From: Trichomonas vaginalis G3 | Lineage: Eukaryota > Parabasalia > Trichomonadida > Trichomonadidae | NCBI RefSeq assembly: GCF_026262505.1 | Contig: NC_067207.1 | Location: forward strand, 11,252,082-11,316,081 | DNA: 64,000 nucleotides | Reading direction: 5' to 3' | The notes under the pieces: model-generated | Told to the model about the DNA's origin: nothing | The model's database searches: none | The model's input: only the letters and a program-made list of their open reading frames with translations | Position numbers and translations under genes: made by a program | Part shown: positions 27,709 to 38,800 of the stretch, one piece after another | Layout of the letters: each line of letters begins with the position of its first letter | How positions within the stretch are numbered: the first letter of the stretch is position 1

Positions 27709-28931
27709 CCCTTTATGCAATTTATTTGATTCATAAATATCTATGCCAATTATCATTTAGATATGTTCAAAACCTATATATTAATCAGAAATTCGATATC
27801 TCCGCATTTATTTTTTCCATTGATATTATGGAGAACAGTTTAAATGCAAAAGATCTTTTTTTTTCCTCATTGATGTGATATTCAATTGCATCGAAACTCT
27901 CGTCACTTTGAAAATTGACATTTGCACCAATTAAAAAGAAATACTTTGCTGAATTCACTTAAAGTTTATTCGAAATATACAAAATATGAATCTATATTGT
28001 AATATTCCCAACAAGGAAGAAATGGGAATTCAGTCATTCTTATAACTTTCCTTTATTTGGATTTAGGTGGAATAAAAATAATAGTAAAAACAAATTTGAG
28101 GACGCGTTATTGGTGCTAAATGCAAGGTTTGATGATTTCAAATATTAATATTTGCCAAAGAGAAATCGGAATTGAATTTGAGAATTATGAAATAGAATTT
28201 GTTTAGCGATAGACAATATCATATCGGCATTATTCTAAAAAGAAAAATAGATGTATTAAATTAACTCTGCGATTGTTTTGAAAATTTCGAATTGAAAGAA
28301 TCTTCGATTGTAAAGGAAAATAATCAAAGGTTAAGATATTATTTATGATATGGGTGATATTATGGTTCCGAAATTCTAAAAATAATAAAAAGACCGTTAG
28401 GTATAAATATAATTATCGTAAAAACGTTTAAAGAGAAAATTATTGATAGAGATCCTTCAATAATTTGACTTGATATTCAAATTTTTGTTAATTTAAAAAG
28501 AGAAATCGTTTCCGATTAGATTTCTGGTTCATCATATAATGCTATTTATATGCATTGTAAGTTATAGTAATTTTACGTCGGAGATTTTAATTCAATCAAA
28601 AGTGACAATATTTAATAAATTAAGATATTAATTGTTCTATAGTAATTAGCATAACTTTAAAATTTTAATTTCAATTTATCAAAAGTGAAAAATTTATCAC
28701 AAAATGAAGATAAGTTTATTTTAAAATCGTAATTTATATTCTGCAACTTTCATAAAACAAAAAATTGACAACAATTTTTTCATATTTTGTTAAAATGATT
28801 ATACACATATATAAATTAAATCGGCTCATATACAAAAGAATAAAACCGCCGCAAACCGCTTTTGGGAGTTACAGAATTCCGCTCTCAAATTTTTGTGAGT
28901 CAAATGGGGGTTTTGACGTGCCTTTAATCGC
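27709..28931. other. Long AT-rich intergenic region
   Basis: About 1.2 kb without a credible gene or repeat. It contains one copy of the 10-mer AAAGTGACAA (28,599-28,608) that recurs upstream of other genes in the window. A slightly GC-richer stretch from about 28,840 leads into the Myb gene. Confidence 0.5.
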
Positions 28932-29552
28932 ATGATGTTTGACGGCCTTTCCGAATCGGGATTTGCCGCGGCCATCGGTGCTGGTTCTCTGTTGCCATGC
29001 GACGGAGTAACCAAGAAGAAGAACAATGTAATCAAAGTCAAGTTCACGGAAGAGGAGGATCTTAAGCTTCAACAATTAGTAATGAGATATGGAGCTAAAG
29101 ACTGGATCCGCATCAGCCAATTGATGATCACCAGGAACCCTCGTCAGTGCCGTGAGCGCTGGAACAACTACATAAACCCTGCTCTTCGGACAGACCCTTG
29201 GTCTCCCGAGGAAGATATGCTTCTTGATCAGAAGTATGCAGAGTACGGTCCTAAGTGGAACAAGATTTCAAAGTTCTTAAAGAATCGTTCTGACAATAAT
29301 ATTAGAAATCGCTGGATGATGATTGCTCGCCACAGAGCTAAACATCAGAAATCACCGATTTCACCACCTCCAACCCAAAGAGTCGAATATACAACTCCTG
29401 TTGTAATGCCAGTTGTGAAGGAGATCAGGGTTGCCGAAACGCGGCCGCTCGAGAATCCCTTCGAATCACTGACTGTCCAGGAGTCATCATTCGCCTCTGT
29501 CGATACTGATTATAATCAGTTCGATCTTTGGAACGATTTTTCATTCTTCTAA
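28932..29552 (+). CDS. Two-repeat Myb transcription factor, 206 aa
   Basis: Two adjacent Myb repeats are visible. The first (about residues 36-86) is KVKFTEEEDLKLQQLVMRYG ... W ... RQCRERWNNYINPAL. The second (about 87-137) is PWSPEEDMLLDQKYAEYG ... WNKISKFLKNRSDNNIRNRW. The recognition helices RQCRERWNNYI and DNNIRNRWMMI match the canonical R2R3 type that contacts the AACNG core. The Ser/Pro-rich tail has no known domain. Compact two-repeat Myb proteins of this size regulate transcription, often acting on or near initiator elements, in trichomonads. Two ATGs stand in tandem at the start; I took the first. Confidence 0.9.
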   Translation: MMFDGLSESGFAAAIGAGSLLPCDGVTKKKNNVIKVKFTEEEDLKLQQLVMRYGAKDWIRISQLMITRNPRQCRERWNNYINPALRTDPWSPEEDMLLDQKYAEYGPKWNKISKFLKNRSDNNIRNRWMMIARHRAKHQKSPISPPPTQRVEYTTPVVMPVVKEIRVAETRPLENPFESLTVQESSFASVDTDYNQFDLWNDFSFF

Positions 29553-29983
29553 ACGTTTTAAGTTAAGTGTTGCTTCAATGCACCAATCTTTTTAATCCCA
29601 AGCGTAAACGAAGGATGATTTTTCTTTTTCCAAATTCGTTTAAATTTTTTTTCCTCAGACGTATTCGTAATAAATACATGAATATTTTCAAAATCTATGA
29701 TGAACCTTTTTTGTTTTTACCTGTTTTTATTATTTCCATTTGTTTCATGCCACAAATAAAATGTTAAACGTATGGAATGAGATTATATTAATTTTCATAT
29801 TTGATTTCATAGGTATTAGTTCATAAAATAAGAAATATTAATCCCAGTATTGAAGGAAATACCAAAGAAATCATAGATTTAGTTTCAATATATTTTGAAT
29901 GTAAAAATAGGCTTTTTTATCAAAAATATTCTAGTAATTCTCTAATATTTGTTGAATATATTCTAATTATCAACATTTTATTC
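29553..29983. other. Convergent intergenic region, no gene seen
   Basis: A T-rich 3' region of the Myb gene and the convergent prefoldin gene. No frame or repeat is supported. Confidence 0.5.
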
Positions 29984-30364
29984 TTATTTCGGAAGATATG
30001 GCTTAACAAGTTCTTCAATTTGAAGTTTAATCTGGGTTTGCTGATCAGCAATATGAATACCAGCCTTCTTAATTGTAAGGATAGATTTATCTTGTTTGGC
30101 GAGATCCGCACGAAGTGTGGCTAATGTATTTGGAACATTATCGAGAACAAATGCTTTACCAACTGAAAGATAAACTGGTGTGGATGGATTTAATTTTGCT
30201 ACTTCATGTCTAGTAATATACTTTGTGCGACGTGTTTGAAGTTCGCGACCTAATTGAGCAGTAAACTTGCCAAGATTTTCCTCAAGTCTTGCTTCTTCAG
30301 CACGAAGCTTATAAAACTGCTTCATCTGTTCTTCTGGGAGCATAATCTGACCGCCACGGGACAT
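29984..30364 (-). CDS. Prefoldin beta-type subunit, probably subunit 1, 126 aa
   Basis: The layout is helix, beta hairpins, helix. Two amphipathic helices (residues 8-50 and 85-122) flank a short middle with VYLSVGKAFVLDN, the hairpin typical of beta-class prefoldins and close to the YxxVGRxFVL of subunit 1. Length fits (about 120 aa). Prefoldin is a hexamer that passes nascent actin and tubulin to the chaperonin CCT. An initiator-like TCAATC lies 5 nt upstream of the ATG on this strand. Which of the four beta subunits it is remains less certain than the family. Confidence 0.7.
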   Translation of the reverse strand: MSRGGQIMLPEEQMKQFYKLRAEEARLEENLGKFTAQLGRELQTRRTKYITRHEVAKLNPSTPVYLSVGKAFVLDNVPNTLATLRADLAKQDKSILTIKKAGIHIADQQTQIKLQIEELVKPYLPK

Positions 30365-30807
30365 TAGTAGATTGATTTCACTTTTCAGAGACGGTTTTTA
30401 ATTCACTCGAATACTTATAAATAATATTGCAATATTTGCTGATTTTTGTATTTATTTTCAATAATATTGCATTATTTCCCGTTGAACTATTTAATAATAA
30501 TGCATATTTGTTGAAAATAATTTTTAAATTTCGAGATACGAACTTGTCATATGAAAATTTTTATAAAGAAACTCGTACATATAGATGTTTTTATACTTAT
30601 TTGGAATGAAATCGAATTTTTAAAAATGAACAAATATTTCTCCACTCAAATCCAAACTACCCATTTGATTAAAGACTATTTATGAGAAAAGACATTATAA
30701 TTTCAGTCATTTAAGCAAAAATAGCTTATGAAATCTTGTATCGTTCGCCAATATCAAAAAACGATGAAGTTATCAAAAAACCGCTCACTTGAAATCAGTC
30801 TTAATTT
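30365..30807. other. Divergent intergenic promoter region
   Basis: AT-rich DNA between divergently transcribed prefoldin and kinase genes, without a credible gene. A TCAGTC string stands 10 nt upstream of the kinase ATG and may serve as its initiator. Confidence 0.5.
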
Positions 30808-32388
30808 ATGGCTAATATCCAATATCAGCCTTCTCTTGATCTTACTGAGTTCCCACTTGAGAAGATCCATGACCCACGTGATGAGAAAGTCACTCGTACA
30901 CAGCTTCTTTCTCGCCATGCAACAGTAAATTTCTTAATCACAAGCATTTACCGCAAGCTTTTCAACAGACTCTTGAGAATCGAGCACTCCCTTGGTGATG
31001 GCTTCTACTTCATGGATAACTCCGGAGTACCAATCACAGAAGAACAAATTGCTCAACTCGAAAAGGAGCTTCACGCAATTTTCCAGTCAGAAACACCAAT
31101 TGAGCTCACAACACTTCCACGTGAGGAAGTTATCAAATACTTCTCTCAACAAGGACTTCAAGATAAGTTAGGAGTTCTCAAGGCATGGCAGGATGCTAAT
31201 ATTCCAGTCATTAAATGCGGAGAATTCATGGATTACGTTATCGAGCCAGTCTCTACAGAAAAGTCCGTCTTAGATGTTTTCGAAATTCGTTTATACAACA
31301 ATGGCCTTCTTCTCAGACTCCCAACAATGCTCAACCCAACAGGCATCAAGGAATGGAAGGACCCAACAGTCTTGCATGAGATGTTCAATGAATACGGCGA
31401 ATGGGCAAAACTTTTGAACGTAGAAAACGTTTCCAAGCTTAACCAAGCCATCTTCAACGGTGCTATCAAGGATATCAAGCTCGTTGCCGAAGGTCTCCAT
31501 GAGAGAAAACTCGCTATGCTCGCTGAAAAATTATGTTCTAATTTTGATAAGAAGAGAGTCATTACAATCGCTGGTCCTTCATCTTCCAACAAGACAACAT
31601 TCGCAAAGCGCCTCGATGTACAGCTCAAAGTCGCTGGTTACTCTTCAACCATCATCGAAATGGACGATTACTTCCAGGATGGCGATAAGATCCCATACGG
31701 TCCAGATGGCCTTCAGGATCTCGAGCACATCTCCGCGATGAACGTTGAGCTTCTTGCTGAGCGCGTTCACAAATTATTGGCTGGCGAGCCAGTTCCAGTC
31801 CGTAAGTACAACTTCAAGCGTAGCCGTGGTGAAGATGATCCAAAGAAGCGTATCATTCTTGAACCAGGAGCTTTCTTGATCCTCGAAGGTATCCATGGTC
31901 TTAATCCAGAACTTCTTCAGCATATCGGTACAACATCTGTTACACCAATTTACGTTAGCGCACTTACACCAGTTAACATCGATTACAACCACAGATATCC
32001 AACATCAGATCTCAGATTGATCCGTAGAATCATCAGAGATAACCAATTCAGAGGTTGCAGTGCAAGAAAGACCCTCAGAAGATGGACATCCGTCAGAGTT
32101 GGTGAAGAAAGAAACATTTTCCCTTATCAAGGAAACGCTGAACTCTTCTTCAACTCATCCCTCGTTTACGAACTCCCTGTTCTCTCTGTCTACGCTCGCG
32201 TTCTTCTCTCCGAAGCAACAATGCCAGCTGAAGATGAAGATCCAAACACAGAAGAGGCAAAGGACATCACGGCTGAGGCAAGGAGACTTCTCAGTCTCAT
32301 CAACCTCTGCTACCCGCTCTCTCCTGAGATCGTGCCACGTAACTCATGCATCCGTGAGTTCATCGGCGGATCAGAGCTGAAGGACTAA
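30808..32388 (+). CDS. Bacterial-type uridine/nucleoside kinase with ThrRS-like N-terminal domain, 526 aa
   Basis: Residues about 30-120 (RTQLLSRHATVNFLITSIYR ... IEHSLGDGFYFMD) resemble the second additional domain of threonyl/alanyl-tRNA synthetases. Residues 250-430 form a uridine-kinase/phosphoribulokinase fold with P-loop GPSSSNKTTFAKRL, then EMDDYFQDGDKIPYGPDG, the base-binding LEPGAFLILEGIHGLN and the HRYPTSDLRLIRRIIRD region. Bacterial nucleoside kinases share this two-domain design, so transfer from a bacterium is likely. It probably phosphorylates uridine or another nucleoside in salvage; trichomonads depend on salvage. In the P-loop, an Asn replaces the usual last Gly before Lys. 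The gene is complete from ATG to TAA. Confidence 0.8.
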   Translation: MANIQYQPSLDLTEFPLEKIHDPRDEKVTRTQLLSRHATVNFLITSIYRKLFNRLLRIEHSLGDGFYFMDNSGVPITEEQIAQLEKELHAIFQSETPIELTTLPREEVIKYFSQQGLQDKLGVLKAWQDANIPVIKCGEFMDYVIEPVSTEKSVLDVFEIRLYNNGLLLRLPTMLNPTGIKEWKDPTVLHEMFNEYGEWAKLLNVENVSKLNQAIFNGAIKDIKLVAEGLHERKLAMLAEKLCSNFDKKRVITIAGPSSSNKTTFAKRLDVQLKVAGYSSTIIEMDDYFQDGDKIPYGPDGLQDLEHISAMNVELLAERVHKLLAGEPVPVRKYNFKRSRGEDDPKKRIILEPGAFLILEGIHGLNPELLQHIGTTSVTPIYVSALTPVNIDYNHRYPTSDLRLIRRIIRDNQFRGCSARKTLRRWTSVRVGEERNIFPYQGNAELFFNSSLVYELPVLSVYARVLLSEATMPAEDEDPNTEEAKDITAEARRLLSLINLCYPLSPEIVPRNSCIREFIGGSELKD

Positions 32389-32881
32389 AATAGATATACA
32401 AGTTTTCGTTTTTCATTTTTTGGCACTACTGATTTTATATATGTTGTTCCATCATATGTAAACTGTAGTTTTTAAAATTAAAAATTTAGAAACTTTTTTT
32501 TAATAGAAATAGTAGTCAAAACGTTTGTAACACATCTTCTATGCTACTTTGTAACATTGTTTAACTATCATTAACTGAAATATTCTGGCAAAAATTATTT
32601 AATCTGCGAGAATACGAATGTTTTGTTTTGTTCAAATCAACTTCAGTCTTCCAAACTTCGTATTCGAATACAATTTTGAAATTTTGTTTATATATGATTT
32701 TACAATAAAATTTGTAAGAAAATATGCAATGAGGTCTTGTTTATGAAGCTTTTATGCGATATGGAATATTGAAATTCCGTTTAGTTAATGGTTTTTCGAG
32801 GAATTTATGTTTGATTTGTCACTTTTTATATAAAAAATTGCGCACGTTTTCTAATTCCTTTACAATAATCGGTGTACTCTG
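32389..32881. other. Intergenic region upstream of CFAP47
   Basis: AT-rich, with no gene. TTGTCACTTT (32,816-32,825), the reverse complement of the recurring 10-mer AAAGTGACAA, lies 56 bases before the CFAP47 start and may be a promoter element. Confidence 0.5.
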
Positions 32882-35800
32882 ATGCTTTCGAACGGCGATA
32901 TTCGAATTGTCCCGGACGAAATCATTTTCAGGGACCTCACTGTTGGAGATAAGGATAAAATAGATGTATGGATTCACTACATCGGAAAGAAACCGATTAA
33001 AGTACGGTTTTCAGTGCCATATGATTCTCCATTTGAAATTATTTCACCGAAAATTGCAATGTTAGCATCAGGATTAGAAGCAAAAGTCTGTATCCAATAT
33101 GTCGCCACAACTAACGAGATAAAAAAGAGCGAATTAATAATTTCTGCATCTACTTCATCGATATCTGTTCCAATTACAGCTTATCCGCCATCAGCACAAG
33201 TTCACTTAAACGTACAAAACATTGATTGCGGATTAATACCAGAAGGTAACAAAGTAACGAAAACTTTCTCAATTGCAAACTTTGGGAGTAAAGCAGGAGA
33301 ATTTGCATTACGATGCAGTAGTCCAATAGTTACATTCAATATTGCATCAGGAATACTGCCAGTTGGAGAAGCTGTCGAAGTTGAGTTTTCATTTGTCATA
33401 AAAAAAGCAGGAAAATTCAAATTTACTATCAATGTCGATTTAAAGAACTCTAATAACAAACTTCCACCACTAAATGTCTCCGGAGAAATCTTACAACAAG
33501 TAGCAAGTATCCAATATAACGGAAAAGATACAAAAGAAATCGATTTTGGTCAAATATACTTTACACAACGCAAAGTTATTACTGTTACTATACAAAACAA
33601 ATCAAAAGACAAAAGAATTTATTCAATATCTCAACCAATCGAAAGCAAAGCAAATTCTCGATTAAGTACTACTAAAACATCAATTGGTACAAGCTCAGAA
33701 TGTGTTTTTACTATAACTCCTAATGAAGGACAGTTAAATCCAAATGGTTCTGCAATTATAACTTTGATTTTTGAACCCCCAAGTCAAAATGTCGAAAGAG
33801 AGATGATATACAACTTTGTGTCTAATATCAAACTCTCGGGTGTTGACCAACAAATTCCTTTAAACATGACAGGTTCCGCTGTACCTCTTTCTGTTTCAAT
33901 TCCTGATGTTGATTTCATTTTTGGAAATCAAAAAATTGAAACGAAAAAAGAAAAAAATTTGACAATTGAAAACGAGTCTGAATTCCAAAATGTGACCTAC
34001 TCGATAAAACCTATGGCTGCATTTAGATTTACACCTGAATCTGGTTTAATAAAACCGAAAACTGTCAAAAGTATTGTTGTCACTTTTTATCCAAAATCAA
34101 TAGGAGTTTATGATGCACAGACGAATGTTAATTTATGTAATGGTCTTAAAAGGATAAATTTGAACTTAATAGGTACAGGAACTGCAGAAGAAATCACAGA
34201 AAAATTTGTCAGAACACCAATTTACGAAATGTCAGAATCTGCAAGATATGCAGCGAATCATCCGGGAAAATATGGTTTGTCTAAAGAAGAAATAATCATT
34301 AAGCAGAAACAGAACGAAGACAATAGAAGAATATTGATAGAAAGTGCTCAAAAACACGAAAAACTTCGAATGAAGAAAACTCTGAAAGAAAGATTTGAAA
34401 AAATAGGAAAAGAAAAAGGAAAAACTGATGAAGAACTTAGAACTTACGTAACTCAAAAGGTCAGAGAAGCAATGACTAATACAAAAGAAATAGAAGAAGT
34501 CAATCTGAACTTAAAACATGCAGAAGGATTAGTAGAACCAGAACCAAACTATCCATTAGAAACAAAAATTCACAAATCCAAAAAAACAAAAACATTACAA
34601 CCGCTTCCTCCAACTGTTTTCATCGAGAAGAAGTTCAAAAGTAACCCGGTAACTCCACCAGAAATCACTGAATGCCAGAGAGTATTAAGTCCTGTTCAAC
34701 AAATGTCTCTTGTTATGTCTTCGAAACCAATTGATTTCGGAAGAGTTTCGATTTTGTCGAAACAAAGGAGATCTTTTAATATAACGAATACTTTGAACCA
34801 ATTCATTTTAGTAACAATGGAATATGAGAGCCAAGAATTAAGTTTAAGTACCCCTTTATCTCAGGTTGTTCCCCCTAAACAAACTGCAGGTTTTGATATA
34901 ATTTTCATGTCAGAAAATGTTGGTGAATTTAGACAAACAATACATTATACTGTTAATAAATCACATGGTTTCCAATTTGATGTTGTTGCTGATGCAATTC
35001 CTATTGAAGTTAATTTGTCAGAAGATTTACTTGACTTCACTTTCCCTAATGAAAACTATACAGACTTGACTGTTTGCAAGACAATAAATATAATGAATGA
35101 TTCAACAGCTATTGTTGATTATAAATGGCTATCGTTTGACGATACCACTTTTTCTGTTGATTCAGAACGAGGAAAAATTAATCCTAATTCTAATGCAAAA
35201 ACAATGATTATTTATAGACCAGGATCTAAACCATATTCTGAGCAAACTGTCAAGTTATCGTTTACAGGTGGTGGAGGAAAATCTCTTCAATTAAGAGGAA
35301 ATTGTGGAGATGTAAAAGTGACAGTAGAAAAAAAGAAATTTGACATTGGAATTTTGCCGCTTGGAATGACAAAAGAATTTACTGTTTCTCTTAAAAATCA
35401 AGGTAAAAACACAGCAATCTTCAATGTATTCTCTAATGATGGTTGTGATGATATTGATTTGAAGGAAAACAAAGGTTTTATTAAACCTGACAATATTTTC
35501 GATCTTCACTTCACTTTCAATCCACAAAAAGCTCAAGTTTATGAAATAACCTATACTGTAGAAATAGCTGGCCAGAATCCTGTTGTATTTTCTGTTGTTG
35601 GAGAGTCTTTAATGCCTTTGATCCAAATTAAAACTGATAGTTTGGATTTCGGAAATGTTTTTGTTGGATCAAATGAAAGCAGAAAGATTTCAATAGAAAA
35701 TGTTGGATTAATTCCAGCAAAGTTCTCAATTGACTTAACTAAATATAGTTATTTCAGTTTAGAATATTCCACAGATTTAATGGTTTCAACTTCTGATAAA

Positions 35801-38800
35801 TCAAACCAAATTTTTGTTACATGTCCAAACGATGTTCTCGCTCCAAATAATTTGTCCAAACAAAGTAGCTCTATTTCATTAACAAGGACAAATTCTACTT
35901 TAACAAGTCAAAGTAATTTAACAAGAACCAATTCTACTTTAACAAATCAGAGTAATTTGGCAAGAACGAATTCAAGTTTATCAAAACAATCTGTTTTAAA
36001 TGGTTGCGAATATACTTTTATAATACATCCAAAGACTACAATTGATGTAAATTTAGTTTTCAAACCTTTGGATGTTGGAGATTTCAGTTTTGATATTTAT
36101 TTCACTTTGATTGGATTACAAGGAACATCAACACTTGCGAAGAAGAAAGTTACAGCTGTTGCTATGCATTCACCTCTTTCTATATCAGAAAACTTTGTTG
36201 ATTTCGGTGTTGTCACACTTAAAAATGAGAAGAATCCAAATACAAGACCTTGTTTCAAGCATTTATTACTTAAAAATGAAAGCCAAACAGGAATTAAATA
36301 TAGATTTGATAAACCTTCATCAGAAGATTTCGGAGTTGATCAAGAAACAGGTTTTTTATCTTATTGCGGAACAGAAGACAGATTTGTATCATTTAGTCCA
36401 ACAAAACCTGGTCCATTCGTTGGTTATATAACAGTTTACGCGGAAAGTGAAAAAGGTGAGGTGAAAGTAACAACAATAATGTTGACAGGAGTTGGAACTG
36501 ATAGATTATTCAAGACATCTCAAGAAAATGTTGTACTTCCAATAGTTCCTTTGAATGTCAGAAGTGAAGTGACCATTGAAGTCATTAATTCTGCCGCAAT
36601 TGAAGGAAAAATTGATATCAAGAAGAGTGTAAGTGACAAAACTTTTCCTTTGGAAATTTTGTTTACAAATGGAAATTATTTCAGTCATTCAACCACTTCA
36701 CTTCCTCTGAAGATATCTTTTCTTTCAGGAAAACCAATAAGTTTTGTCACACAAGTTTTGTTGGTTGCTGAAAATGGTTGCACTTATTCATTTACTGTTT
36801 ATTGCGGTACTGATAATTCTGTTCTAACTCTATATCCTTTCTTGTTAAATAACAAACATAAATTTGTGTCACAACCATCAAAACCTATCGTTTGTCAACC
36901 ACTTACAAAAATGTTCAAACCTGATTATTTATCGTCATTGATCGTTGATGATACAAAAGGTGACATACAACCAATATTAACTCCAACTTTGAAACAAACT
37001 GTAAAAGATTTCCTGAATTGTCTAGTTTTGACAAATAAAATTGACAATTTTCCAGGAGATCTTGTGTCAAATTGCGGTTTGACAGTTCAAGAAATCATTG
37101 AGAATATATGTGGGGTGCAAAACAAACCACAAGGAATGCTGCAAATGTTCAAAACATCTAAAACAAATGATATTTTGCAGAACAAATACGAACGTCTTAA
37201 ATCAATGATAAATTTCTTGAAAAGTGTTGGTTGTCATCTCCAAAATGTTTTGCCGGAATTTTTGTTGCCAAAAGATTTGTTTTTGCAGTACATGAGAACA
37301 AAAGTTACTGAAAAGATTTTGGGATTGAATTATTATGGAAGTCCTTCAATCAAATCTTATAATCCACAATTAATGAATGACTTCACTTCAACCCCGATTT
37401 TTTCTGACAATTTGATACAAAAATTGTCATTTTATGATCAAAACTATGATAAAATTTCAGGTGATAGTTGGTTAACTGTCATTTTGCAGATATTCAAAGT
37501 GTTTTTGTTCCCAACACTCAACTGCGAAGACGTCAATCAAGTTCCAGGAATTTCACAAAAACTTTTGGAATTAAAGGAAATTTTACCTAACGAAGTAATG
37601 ACTGAAATCCACCGAAAAACTAAAGAAGTTTTGACATCAAATTGCTACACGAACATCGAATCAATAATGCTCGAATGGTTGACAATAAACTACGATTACT
37701 TCAGGAAGAACAGTGAAGTAAATATAATTACTTCATTCGAACAATTATCTGATTGTCGAGTAATAGCAAGTTTATTCAAAAATCATGTCCAAAGAATGGA
37801 TTTACAATTGAATTTGAATCCTAAAACAGAAAATGATCATAGACAAAACCTTGAATTGATATTGAACAAAGCAAAAGAAATCAATTTGAAGTTTAATTTG
37901 TCAGAAGAAATGATCGAAAATGAAGACTTAATTTCTTTGTCACTTTTCTGTTTTTCACTTTTCCAATATTTGCCTCATTATGCAAATACAACAGATTTAG
38001 TTTTCTCATGTAATTTATCAAAGAATTGCCAACAAATGATTGAAATTTCCAATCCTTCATCTCAAAAACTTAGATATGATGCAACAATTACTGGTTCTGA
38101 TAATTTCACATTGCCAAAGACATTTGTTTTAGTTCCTGCTCATCAATTACAGACTTTCTTTGTTGAATACTACGCAAGAACTCATTTACTTGAAACTGCA
38201 ACTTTAACTTTGACTCCTCGTCACTTTTTGAATTCACAAAAATCGGAAGAAATTGATGTTTTGGTCAAAAACGAATCTAGAACAGATAGTAGAATTAAAC
38301 TGAAACAAAGCAGAACATCGTTGGCATCAAGTACAAACAAACCAAAACCGCCAACCGCTAAAAATTCAATGCCGATGTTAGCAACACCAATTGTCATCGA
38401 AATGAGGTCGAATGTCGATGCAAAAGTTCCTTCTCAGATTGTAAATGTTTCTGGTAAATGTTATGAAGTTACAAAGTTCAATATTACTGTTAAGAATGAA
38501 CTTATTAAACCAGGAACATTCGAAATCTTTACAAGAACAATTTTCGGACAAGAAAACTTTTCCCAAAAAGTTATAGAATTCATTGAAAATCCTGATTATG
38601 ATTTCTCCAACAAATTGAGCAAAAATGAGTTTGACGTTTTCATAAATGATCATTCAACATTCATTCTAAAAGAAACAGAAGTTTATTTCGAAACAGATAA
38701 AAGCGAAGTCACTATTACAGGAGATTTTATTCCAATAAATGTTGGAGAATATTATTGTTTAATTTTTTTCAAATCCAAAGACGAGAAAGAATTTTTGTAC

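Noticed and set aside
27639-27878. 79-codon plus-strand frame
   Set aside because: It overlaps the tRNA-Gly gene and its terminator.
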